Assembly: GCF_036689865.1 (NCBI RefSeq) | Contig: NZ_JBAHUQ010000014.1 | Span: 85,069 to 149,068 of the forward strand | DNA length: 64,000 nucleotides | Reading direction: 5' to 3' | From: Magnetococcus sp. PR-3 | Lineage (GTDB): Bacteria > Pseudomonadota > Magnetococcia > Magnetococcales > Magnetococcaceae | Shown here: piece after piece, positions 52,249 to 60,341 of the stretch | How the letters are laid out: each line of letters begins with the position of its first letter | How positions within the stretch are numbered: position 1 is the stretch's first letter | Made by a program: the position numbers and the translations under genes | Notes under the pieces: model-generated | What the model was told of the DNA's origin: nothing | Database searches by the model: none | The model's input: the letters and a program-made list of their open reading frames with translations, nothing else

Positions 52249-54174
52249 ATGAGTGCCGCCACCGAGACGGAAGTGCATGAGTTTCAGACCGAAGTAAGCC
52301 AGTTGCTGGATCTAATGATCCACGCACTGTATAGCAATAAAGAGGTCTTCCTGCGGGAATTGATCTCCAACGCCTCCGATGCCAACGATAAACTTCGTTT
52401 TGAGGCACTCTCCGATGATAGCCTGTTTGAAGGTGACAGCGAGCTGAATATCAAACTTGAGTTTGATAAAGAGGCCGGCACTTTCTCCATCATCGATAAT
52501 GGTATTGGTATGACCCATGATGAGGTGATCACCAATATTGGTACCATCGCCAAATCAGGTACCAAGGAGTTCTTTAAGGCATTGACGGGTGATCAGCAAA
52601 AAGATGCCCACCTGATTGGTCAGTTCGGTGTCGGTTTTTACTCCAGCTTCATCGTGGCTGATAAGGTTACCTTGGAGACCCGTAAAGCCGGTGCCGATGC
52701 TTCAGAAGGTTACCGCTGGATCTCTGCTGGTGATGGCAGCTATACCTTGGAGAAGTTTGAAAAAGCTGAACGGGGCACGCGCATTACCCTGCATATGCGT
52801 GAAGAGGAGCAAGAGTTCCTGGATGGCTGGCGTCTGCGTTCTATCGTACGCAAGTTCTCCGACCATGTGACCTGGCCTGTGCGCATGCTTGAGGAAGTTC
52901 CTCCTCCTCCCCCAGCTGAAGGGGAAGAGCCTGAAGCGCCTAAGACCCCAGAGCTTGAGACCATCAACAAGGCCAGTGCCCTGTGGACGCTCTCTAAAAG
53001 TGAGATCTCCGATGAGGAGTATAAGGAGTTCTACAAGCATGTCGGGCATGATTTTGAAGACCCCATGCATTGGGTCCATGCCCGTATGGAAGGGCGCATG
53101 GAGTACACTCTGCTGCTCTACATCCCTGGTCGTGCACCTTTTGATATGTGGGACCGGGATCGTCGCGGTGGTTTAAAGCTGTTTGTACGCCGTGTCTTTA
53201 TCATGGACTCCAGTGAAGAGTTGCTGCCCCGTTACCTGCGTTTTGTGCGGGGTGTCATTGACTCTTCCGATCTACCTTTGAACGTCTCCCGTGAGTTGCT
53301 GCAACAGAACAAGCAGGTTGAGGCCATTAAAAAGGGTGCTGTCAACAAGGTCCTGGGCATGTTGGAAGATATGCTCAAGAACGATCCTGAGAAATATGCC
53401 TCGTTCTGGAAAGAGTTTGGCATGGTGCTCAAAGAGGGCATTATCGAAGATACGGCCAACAAAGAGCGTATCGCCAAGCTGTGCCGCTTCTGCTCAACCC
53501 ATGATGATGTCCAAGATCCCAAAATTGCGCTGGCTGAGTATGTTGAGCGTATGAAAGAGGGCCAGGACGCCATCTACTATGTGACCGGTGAGAGCTATGA
53601 GGCCTGTGCGGCAAGCCCTCATTTGGAGATCTTCCGTAAGAAGGGTATTGAGGTTCTGCTGCTCTCTGACCGTGTGGATGAGTGGACCGTCTCTCATTTG
53701 ACCGACTTTGATGGTAAGCCCTTGCAGGCCATCACCAAAGGTGAGCTGGATCTCTCCAAGTTTGAAGGGGATGCAGAAGATAAGAAGGATGAAGAGGCTG
53801 AAAAAGCGCAAGAAGAGGCGATGAAGCCGATTGCTGAGCGTATGGCCAAAATTCTGGAAGCGGAAGTGAAAGAGGTTCGCTTGAGCCACCGCTTAACCGA
53901 ATCTCCTGCTTGTCTGGTGGGCGAAACCAACGATATGAGTGCAACCTTGGAGCGCCTGCTTAAAGAGGCCGGACAAGAAGTGCCAAACTCTCTGCGTATT
54001 CTAGAGATTAACCCTGATCATGCGTTGTTGAAGCGTTTGAGCAGTGAGTCTGATGAGGATAAGTTTGGGGAGCTGACCCATGTTCTTCATGACCAGGCAT
54101 TGCTGGCAGAGGGCGGTCAGTTGAAGGATCCCAATCAGTTTGTTAAGCGTATGAACAAACTGTTGATGGCTTAA
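52249..54174 (+). CDS. htpG: Molecular chaperone HtpG (Hsp90)
   Basis: 641 residues. ATPase motifs: RELISNASDANDKLRFEAL, IIDNGIGMTHDEV, GTIAKSGTKEF and GQFGVGFYSSFIVAD. Middle domain RGVIDSSDLPLNVSRELLQQ. The C-terminal dimerisation domain ends at about 641. An acidic charged linker (PPPPPAEGEEPEAPKTPE, residues ~222-240) is longer than in E. coli HtpG. It folds client proteins under stress. ATG 52249 has GGGAG about 10 nt upstream. Confidence 0.98.
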   Translation: MSAATETEVHEFQTEVSQLLDLMIHALYSNKEVFLRELISNASDANDKLRFEALSDDSLFEGDSELNIKLEFDKEAGTFSIIDNGIGMTHDEVITNIGTIAKSGTKEFFKALTGDQQKDAHLIGQFGVGFYSSFIVADKVTLETRKAGADASEGYRWISAGDGSYTLEKFEKAERGTRITLHMREEEQEFLDGWRLRSIVRKFSDHVTWPVRMLEEVPPPPPAEGEEPEAPKTPELETINKASALWTLSKSEISDEEYKEFYKHVGHDFEDPMHWVHARMEGRMEYTLLLYIPGRAPFDMWDRDRRGGLKLFVRRVFIMDSSEELLPRYLRFVRGVIDSSDLPLNVSRELLQQNKQVEAIKKGAVNKVLGMLEDMLKNDPEKYASFWKEFGMVLKEGIIEDTANKERIAKLCRFCSTHDDVQDPKIALAEYVERMKEGQDAIYYVTGESYEACAASPHLEIFRKKGIEVLLLSDRVDEWTVSHLTDFDGKPLQAITKGELDLSKFEGDAEDKKDEEAEKAQEEAMKPIAERMAKILEAEVKEVRLSHRLTESPACLVGETNDMSATLERLLKEAGQEVPNSLRILEINPDHALLKRLSSESDEDKFGELTHVLHDQALLAEGGQLKDPNQFVKRMNKLLMA

Positions 54175-54195
54175 TCATTTTCAACAGTGAGTATA

Positions 54196-54231
54196 CAAAA
54201 GGGGTTGTCCATATGGGCAACCCCTTTTTTT
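54196..54231 (+). terminator. Rho-independent terminator after htpG
   Basis: AAAAGGGGTTGTCC pairs with GGGCAACCCCTTTTTT, followed by T's. Confidence 0.93.
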
Positions 54232-54329
54232 ATGTGCTTTTAAAGAATGAAGACATTACACTGGTGTTCATTAAGTAAGTGACTGTAACTAAGGCTGTTA
54301 TCCATCAATCACATCATGCGCTTTACCCT

Positions 54330-56507
54330 TTAGGAGGTACTGCCTCGGGTTGGCAGCTGACGGCGATTGGCCAGTAGACGCTTCATCCATAGCAGGGGGG
54401 TGGCGAATACATAGTTTTCCAAATGCGCAATCAGAGTGTGGGGAAACTGCGTGCTTAGGAGGATCTCTTCTCGTAAGGCGGTGATATCAGACCCCATCTC
54501 TTCGGCAGCATCCAAATAAGAGAGTGCTGTCTGAGCACATTTTTTCACACCCTGACCATTAAAAAACATGTAAGCCAAGTTTCTATGGGCCAATCCTTGT
54601 CCGTTTTTGGCAGCCTGTGTATACCAGTGGTGTGCTTGGGCAAAATCTTGAGCTGTGCCTAGCCCTTCTGCATAGAGAAAGCCCAACCCCAGTTGGGCTT
54701 TAGCATTGTTTTGTTCCGCAGCTTGTTCAAACCAGTAAAAGCTCTTGGTGGCCTCGTTAAAGGTCCCTTTATAGAGTTCGGCCAACAGATACTGTGCACT
54801 GGCCTCACCTTTCTCAGCACTGGGTTGTAGATACTTCCGTGCTTCTTCAGCATCCTCAGCTAGGATCTCTCCATAATAATGCATGGCACCTAGATAGTAC
54901 TGTGCCGTGCGACACCCCTGGTCAGCGGCCTGCATAAACCAATAAGGGGCCTTGTTACGAAGGCCTTTCATATTTTTTTCATGAAAATAATCACATGCCA
55001 GCTGTGTTTGGGCTTTTCTATCTCCTGCCCGTGCCCGTTGTATCAGCCAATGGTGCGCTCTTTCAGGATTACAGGTCGTTGTGTCAGGTGATCGGTTTTG
55101 GGTGTAGATCTTATAGAGCGCCAATTGAGCGGGCATATCTCCCAATGCTGCCGCTCTTTCGTAGAGTGCAATGGCCTGTTCAATCTTCTTATATTCATAG
55201 ATACCGGCAAGAGTGCGTTGGGCCACCGGATCGGCGTTTTCTGCCTCTTCTGTTAGCCATTGCATATCTGTGGGTGAGCGAAATAAATTGATTTCGCCTA
55301 TATCTCTCGAGCTGCATGTTGAGGTGTTGTCATCTAAAAGGGCTATACGGTTTTCCCAATAAGTTGCTTGTTCAAGGTCTTTTTGGGTACCTATCCCTTC
55401 TTGGTAACAGGGAATAATGGCCTTTGCGCAAGCATAGTGATGATGATCAGCCCCTGTTTTAAGCCATTGATAGGCCTGGTTGTGATCTTGGGGTAGGTTA
55501 TTTTTGCCATGCATATAGCCTTCCGCCAACCAATACATGGCATTTGTCATCCCTAGATGGGCCGCTTTTTTCATCCAGATCACTGTTTGTTCAGGGTTGG
55601 CCTGACCACCCCACTCCTCGTTGTAAAGATAGGCTAGCTCATGTGCAGCATCTGGGAGACCTGCTAACGCTGCTTTTTGCAGCCAGTCATGGGCTTTTTG
55701 CCATGTCTCATGGCTGGGGGCCTCTGTGTCCTCGTTATAGCCTTGGGCATATTTTTTACCTAACAGGTATTGGGCCTCTATATTGCCCTGCTGTGCTGAT
55801 TTCTTCATCCACTCGACAAATTTACGCGCCCTGTAAGCAGAAAATTCATGATCTGCATGATAGAAAGGGTCAAGGTTATATGGATCAACAGGGTTCCGTT
55901 TAAACTTTTCGAGCTGTTCAATATAATAGGTTTTGGGAACACCAAGCTCATATATGTAAGCTTCTGCCAAGCGTTGCTGAGCAAGCATATGTTCTTGCTC
56001 AGCAGCTTTTTCATACCAGCTAAAGCCCTTGTTTTCTTTGTCCTGATAACGTTCTATCTCCGCCAGTCTAAACTGTGCCTCGGCACAACCAAGATCTGCC
56101 GCACGGTTTAACCATGTCTGGGCTTTAGACGCATAAGTATCCGTAACAGGCTTTAATCTGTGTGATGAGGTACGCCCAGATAACAAAACTGGGCGAGATG
56201 ATCTGCGGCTAAACTCTTCATAAATCATATAGAGCAAAACCTGACAGGTGGTATCGTCTTGCTCTGCTCTCTGTTCTAGCCAAGCTATAAGATTACTGGT
56301 CTCTGCATCCTCTTGGCTCATCCCCATAATCGTACAATCTAGGGTTGTATAGAGGGCTTCTGCGGATGGGTCTTTCCGCTGCTTAAGGCTGTGGAGCCAG
56401 CGAAAGGTATGGAGTTCTTTAAACGCAAAGCGGGGTGTTTCTGGCAGCGGCGGCATAACGCAGGCTCCTGCAAAGAGTGTTGAGAGACAACACGATGCAA
56501 AAAGCAA
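54330..56507 (-). CDS. Sel1-repeat (TPR-like) exported protein
   Basis: 725 residues. About a dozen Sel1-like repeats of ~36 residues (WLNRAADLGCAEAQFRLAEI; WFEQAAEQNNAKAQLGLGFL; WYTQAAKNGQGLAHRNLAYM). The start FASCCLSTLFAGAC is a short signal-like segment with a weak lipobox (FAGAC), so it may be a lipoprotein. TTG 56507 is the only usable in-frame start after the upstream stop, although the preceding codons also look signal-like. SLR proteins form scaffolds for protein interaction, often in envelope or signalling complexes. The partner is unknown. Confidence 0.85.
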   Translation of the reverse strand: MLFASCCLSTLFAGACVMPPLPETPRFAFKELHTFRWLHSLKQRKDPSAEALYTTLDCTIMGMSQEDAETSNLIAWLEQRAEQDDTTCQVLLYMIYEEFSRRSSRPVLLSGRTSSHRLKPVTDTYASKAQTWLNRAADLGCAEAQFRLAEIERYQDKENKGFSWYEKAAEQEHMLAQQRLAEAYIYELGVPKTYYIEQLEKFKRNPVDPYNLDPFYHADHEFSAYRARKFVEWMKKSAQQGNIEAQYLLGKKYAQGYNEDTEAPSHETWQKAHDWLQKAALAGLPDAAHELAYLYNEEWGGQANPEQTVIWMKKAAHLGMTNAMYWLAEGYMHGKNNLPQDHNQAYQWLKTGADHHHYACAKAIIPCYQEGIGTQKDLEQATYWENRIALLDDNTSTCSSRDIGEINLFRSPTDMQWLTEEAENADPVAQRTLAGIYEYKKIEQAIALYERAAALGDMPAQLALYKIYTQNRSPDTTTCNPERAHHWLIQRARAGDRKAQTQLACDYFHEKNMKGLRNKAPYWFMQAADQGCRTAQYYLGAMHYYGEILAEDAEEARKYLQPSAEKGEASAQYLLAELYKGTFNEATKSFYWFEQAAEQNNAKAQLGLGFLYAEGLGTAQDFAQAHHWYTQAAKNGQGLAHRNLAYMFFNGQGVKKCAQTALSYLDAAEEMGSDITALREEILLSTQFPHTLIAHLENYVFATPLLWMKRLLANRRQLPTRGSTS

Positions 56508-56916
56508 AGAACATACCCGTGTGCGATGCCTGCTAAGATGACCCTCTGTATCTGCCTATAGAGACAGGGGGTTATTTGATTGAGAAGTTTTTTTTCACGA
56601 AGTGAGGGCGGGGAGGAGGCGGGAAGGTAATGTCAATTTTTTGCTTTATCTCATCTTGTACGTGTGATGATCCTGCCCCTCTTGGGTCAAGGGGGGGGGT
56701 GAAAGGGGGGACGTCTGCACATAATCTCAGGCCAGGGCTTTTATTACGGTGTACCCTGTACAGGTTTATCCCTGTTGATGATCAAAGGGGGGGATGGTGA
56801 CGCGTTGCTGTTTTACAACATGCATTGGTATGAAAGCCTATTCAGCATAGGGTTGCTTGGGGCTTTTATTAGAAAAAAAGTGGAGTGTGCGTGGTCTATC
56901 TTGGGTTCTGGTGCGG
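56508..56916. other. Intergenic region with long G-tracts
   Basis: About 410 bp. GGGTCAA, then nine G's (56691-56699), then GAAA-type spacer and six G's (56705-56710), is a possible G-quadruplex or slippage-prone tract on the plus strand. A plus-strand frame at 56775-57038 overlaps the DUF423 gene and is judged a shadow. Confidence 0.45.
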
Positions 56917-57321
56917 CTAAATCTCTTTTGATACAGCAGGGGTCTGCCAAGCCGCCCAGGCCCACCAACCCCAGGCAAGCATTAAGCACAAGCCACCTAA
57001 GGGGGTCAGTTTGGCGGCTATTTCAAAGGCAGGATTGATCGCCCGTAAGTAGATCATACCGCTAAACAAAGCGACACCAACTACCATGAGCCAGCCAATA
57101 AACCGATGTTTCCCTTCGACCTTAAAATGGCTTACCCACAACCCAAACCCCACCAATGCTAAGGCATGGTACCACTGATATTGCAGGGCCAGGGCCACCC
57201 CTTCCCAGCGATCAATTTTTAACAGCTCAGGTCGTAAGCTATGGTGGGCATAGGCACCAAAGAGAGTGGCTGTTAGGGCAAAGAGTGCTCCGAGTGCTAT
57301 AAAAGTGCGGGTAGGGGGCAT
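56917..57321 (-). CDS. DUF423 family membrane protein (YgdD-like)
   Basis: 134 residues with four likely membrane helices. The N-terminal block FIALGALFALTATLFGAYAH, then QYQWYHALALVGFGLW and LFSGMIYLRAI, followed by LTPLGGLCLMLAWGWWAWAA, are typical of the DUF423/YgdD family. The biochemical function is unknown. ATG 57321. It is a short gene with no operon partner. Confidence 0.88.
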   Translation of the reverse strand: MPPTRTFIALGALFALTATLFGAYAHHSLRPELLKIDRWEGVALALQYQWYHALALVGFGLWVSHFKVEGKHRFIGWLMVVGVALFSGMIYLRAINPAFEIAAKLTPLGGLCLMLAWGWWAWAAWQTPAVSKEI

Positions 57322-57453
57322 ACCATTTAATCCTAATCTGGATTGTATTCAAAAAAGTGCAGCAAACATTCGGTTAAAGAGTGTAGTCAAAGGGGTTGGA
57401 TTCAACAAGCCGTGTCAGATTCTGGCTTTGTTTGAGCAGTTCGGATATATTCT

Positions 57454-57485
57454 ATCCATTCCAGGTCTGTTTGGCCTGAATGGAT
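57454..57485 (+). promoter_or_regulatory. Long hairpin upstream of gapR
   Basis: ATCCATTC-AGG pairs with CCT-GAATGGAT, 11 bp with one bulge and a 9-nt loop, ending 30 bp before the gapR start. No T-run follows, so it may be an operator or a leader hairpin rather than a terminator. Confidence 0.45.
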
Positions 57486-57515
57486 GGTATTGCCACTGCT
57501 GATGGTGGCGCTTGA

Positions 57516-57806
57516 ATGGAGGCCATGTTGAACGATTCACCAGAAAATGCATCCAATGAAGAAGAAGATAACCTGCCCATCGAAGCAGGCCACTTTCAAC
57601 AGCTGATCGAACGTATTGAGCGGTTGGAGGAGGAGAAAAAAGGGATCGCTGAAGCCATTCGGGATATTTACCAGGAGTCTAAGAGCCTGGGCTATGACCC
57701 CAAAGTGATGCGTCAAGTGATCAAGATCCGTAAAATGGATACCCATGAACTGGATGAGCAAGAGGCGTTGTTACACCTCTATCTTCAAGCTCTGGGTATG
57801 CGCTAA
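57516..57806 (+). CDS. gapR: GapR-type nucleoid-associated protein (DUF2312)
   Basis: 96 residues. The conserved core is AGHFQQLIERIERLEEEKKG, then IAEAIRDIYQESKSLGYDPK, VMRQVIKIRKMD and DEQEALLHLYLQAL. GapR binds overtwisted, AT-rich DNA as a coiled-coil clamp and supports replication and division; the family is a marker of Alphaproteobacteria. The acidic N-terminal 20 residues vary. The start is uncertain (ATG 57516 or 57525; GGAGG is only 2 nt before the second). Confidence 0.92.
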   Translation: MEAMLNDSPENASNEEEDNLPIEAGHFQQLIERIERLEEEKKGIAEAIRDIYQESKSLGYDPKVMRQVIKIRKMDTHELDEQEALLHLYLQALGMR

Positions 57807-57895
57807 GGCTCATTTTTCTGAGTGACGGATCACCCAAGATGGTTGGGCCACGGATATGGCCTGTTTTCTCCTCTACTTGATCAAGGTGTTACACC

Positions 57896-59293
57896 GTGGC
57901 CTATTTGCGTGAGAAAAGATGGTTCTTTATCGCCATGCTGGTTGGCGCATTAATGTTGACTTTAATGCCCCTACCCGACGGGTTGACTGAAGAGGGGCGA
58001 GTGGTCTTAACCATGACCGTGGTGGCCACCATTCTCTTTGTGACCGAACCTGTTCCCCTGCCTACCGTGGCCCTGTTGATTGTTATCGGGCAGGTATTGC
58101 TGATGGGCATTAACTCCTCCCATGTTGCCCGTAGTCTGATGAGTGATTCTGTGCTCTTTATCATGGGCTCTCTAATGCTCGCTGTTGCGGTGGTCAAACA
58201 GAAGTTGGATAAGCGCATTGCGCTATTTATCATCCGCTTTACAGGTACCAAGACTTCACGTATCGCCTTTGGTATTTCCGTGATGTCTGGTCTTTTGGCC
58301 TCCTTTATTGGTGAGCACACTGTGGCGGCCATGATGTTGCCCGTGGGTATCACCCTTATTACGCTTACCTCTGATGATCCGACCAAGGTGCGTAATCTGG
58401 CAGCGGTGTTGCTCTTCTCGATCGCTTATGGTTGCTCGGTGGCTGGTATTGGTACCCCATCCGGTGGGGCACGAAACGCCATTATGATCGGTTATTGGGC
58501 TGATTTTGAAGGGGTGATCATTGATTATGTGACATGGATGATCTACGCCTATCCCATGTTTTTGTTACAGTTACCTTTTGTAACCATGATTTTGCTCTTT
58601 ACCTTCCGCCCTGAGCATTCAGATCTGGCCCCTGCAGTGGCTAAACTGAGGGCACAAGTTGAAGCTGAAGGACCTTTAAAAGCGAAACATTACGCCTCCA
58701 TCATTATGTTTTTCCTTATTCTTTATGGTTGGGTTGGGCTCTCAGAAGGGGTGGGTATGGGTACCATCGCCATCTTGGGTGCTGCGGCCTTTCTGGTTGG
58801 GGGGTTGGTCAAGTGGGAAGATCTGAATAATGGTGTGAACTGGGGGGTGGTGTTGCTCTACGCCGCTGCCATCTCACTGGGTGTTCAGATGAAAGATACT
58901 GGGGCAGCCGAGTGGGTGGCAACCAGCTTCCTAAACCTGCTGACCCCACTGGGGGCGGATGAAGGTATGGGGTTGTGGTTGGCGGTTTCTGCCTTAACTA
59001 CTGGCGTAACCAATACCATGTCAAACGGTGCTGCGGTGGCGGTTTTGGGTCCCATTGTTCTTAATTTGGCCAATGCCGCTGGGGAAAGCCCCATTGTCAT
59101 TGGTTTTATTACCTCTATTTCATCTGCGTTTGCTTACTTGACCGTCGTGGGAACGCCGGCTTGTACCATTGTTTATGCATCGGGTTATTTGAAAACCTCC
59201 GACTTCCTCAATGTGGGGTGGCGGATGGCGGTGATGTCCACCATTTTAATGCTTGTTTTTGCGGCGATTTACTGGCCGCTCATCGGCGTTTGA
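57896..59293 (+). CDS. SLC13/DASS-family anion transporter
   Basis: 465 residues with about eleven membrane helices. The two signature substrate/sodium sites are visible: SVAGIGTPSGGARNAIMIGY in the first half and TNTMSNGAAVAVLGPIVLN in the second (SNT-like motif). Members take up dicarboxylates, sulfate or phosphate with Na+. The substrate is undetermined. GTG 57896 has AAGGTG upstream. It is followed 17 bp later by a double-UspA protein in the same operon, suggesting regulation of transport or of its stress setting by nucleotide binding. Confidence 0.88.
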   Translation: MAYLREKRWFFIAMLVGALMLTLMPLPDGLTEEGRVVLTMTVVATILFVTEPVPLPTVALLIVIGQVLLMGINSSHVARSLMSDSVLFIMGSLMLAVAVVKQKLDKRIALFIIRFTGTKTSRIAFGISVMSGLLASFIGEHTVAAMMLPVGITLITLTSDDPTKVRNLAAVLLFSIAYGCSVAGIGTPSGGARNAIMIGYWADFEGVIIDYVTWMIYAYPMFLLQLPFVTMILLFTFRPEHSDLAPAVAKLRAQVEAEGPLKAKHYASIIMFFLILYGWVGLSEGVGMGTIAILGAAAFLVGGLVKWEDLNNGVNWGVVLLYAAAISLGVQMKDTGAAEWVATSFLNLLTPLGADEGMGLWLAVSALTTGVTNTMSNGAAVAVLGPIVLNLANAAGESPIVIGFITSISSAFAYLTVVGTPACTIVYASGYLKTSDFLNVGWRMAVMSTILMLVFAAIYWPLIGV

Positions 59294-59309
59294 GCCATAG
59301 GAGAAGACC

Positions 59310-60272
59310 ATGACTCAAAGTTTGAACATCGAAGAGATGGGCGCTGACGAACGCTTCCGCATTCTGGTTTGCATCGATGGATCTGAGGATGCCTACCGCG
59401 GTCTGCGTTATGCGGCTAAACTGGGCCATGGGGTGGATAGTGATATCACCTTACTCTATGTTCGGCCTATCGATCAGGGGCTGCGCACAGGGGGTTTGCA
59501 GGTTCGTGTTGCCCGTGAGAATATTTTGGATTGGGGGCAGGACCTGCCCGGTATGCGTTGGTTGAAAAAAGGGCATCAAATCCTCATGGATATGGGGGAG
59601 ATGTCTGATGATTGGGAGGCCAGTCAAACCAGTCAGGAGGCCCATGGTGATCCTGCTGGGGATAACACCCTGACCTTTCTTCATGAAAGTGGAAAAACCA
59701 TTACCCTGCGTCTCAAAGTTGCCAGCAGTATTGAAGTGGGGATTTTAGATGAGCAGGAGGCAGGGGAATATAACCTCATAATCATGGGGGCTTCAGGTCC
59801 ACGTGGTGCGGTTGAAAAGGTCCTCGGCCCTACACCTGTGGCAATGAAGGTGGCTATTCATGCCAAGTGCTCGGTTATCCTGGCGCGGGGCTTAGAGGAG
59901 GGGCATGGCCATCTGATCTGTACCAATGGATCTCCCCGTTCCATTGATATGGTGCGTAATGATGCAATGTTGGCCCACCGTTGCCAATGTCCGGTCTCAC
60001 TGTTGGCTGTTTCAGCCGATGAGGAGGGGCGCAGTGAAGCAGAGGAAGGTCTGAACAAAGCCATTGGGGCGCTCACGGAGTTGGGGATTGAACCCAAAGA
60101 GGTCATTACACGGGTAGGGGACCCTGCCTATGAGATTGTGGCTCAGAGTGAAGGGTATTCTCTGGCGGTACTGTCTGCCACAGCTACCGGTGCATTAAAA
60201 CGCTTCTTTGTAGGTGGTGTGGCGGTCAGTGTGCTACAACACGGCAAAGGTTCGGTCATGGTGGTGCGATGA
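59310..60272 (+). CDS. Tandem universal stress protein (two UspA-like domains)
   Basis: 320 residues. The first domain starts RILVCIDGSEDAYRGLRYAA and has the ATP-type motif GASGPRGAVEKVLGPTPVAM. It contains an extra ~50-residue insertion (polar, residues ~75-125). The second domain is LICTNGSPRSIDMVRNDAML and SATATGALKRFFVGGVAVSV. Proteins of this kind bind ATP or are flexible sensors. It is co-transcribed with the SLC13 gene (17 bp gap, GGAG before ATG 59310). Confidence 0.88.
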   Translation: MTQSLNIEEMGADERFRILVCIDGSEDAYRGLRYAAKLGHGVDSDITLLYVRPIDQGLRTGGLQVRVARENILDWGQDLPGMRWLKKGHQILMDMGEMSDDWEASQTSQEAHGDPAGDNTLTFLHESGKTITLRLKVASSIEVGILDEQEAGEYNLIIMGASGPRGAVEKVLGPTPVAMKVAIHAKCSVILARGLEEGHGHLICTNGSPRSIDMVRNDAMLAHRCQCPVSLLAVSADEEGRSEAEEGLNKAIGALTELGIEPKEVITRVGDPAYEIVAQSEGYSLAVLSATATGALKRFFVGGVAVSVLQHGKGSVMVVR

Positions 60273-60302
60273 AGCACCGAGTGAATCGATCATTGTGAAC
60301 AT

Positions 60303-60331
60303 ACGCGCAGGAGTTCCTGCGCGTTTTTTTT
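60303..60331 (+). terminator. Terminator directly upstream of rlmKL
   Basis: ACGCGCAGGA pairs with TCCTGCGCGT, followed by eight T's. The T-run ends about 10 bp before the rlmKL ATG (60342), so rlmKL must be read through this hairpin or start very close to it. Good hairpin; the geometry is odd. Confidence 0.85.
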
Positions 60332-60341
60332 CGGGGTACCT

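Noticed and set aside
56775..57038. 87-codon plus-strand frame
   Set aside because: Its second half lies antisense to the DUF423 gene, which has clear family motifs; the first half is unlike a real protein.
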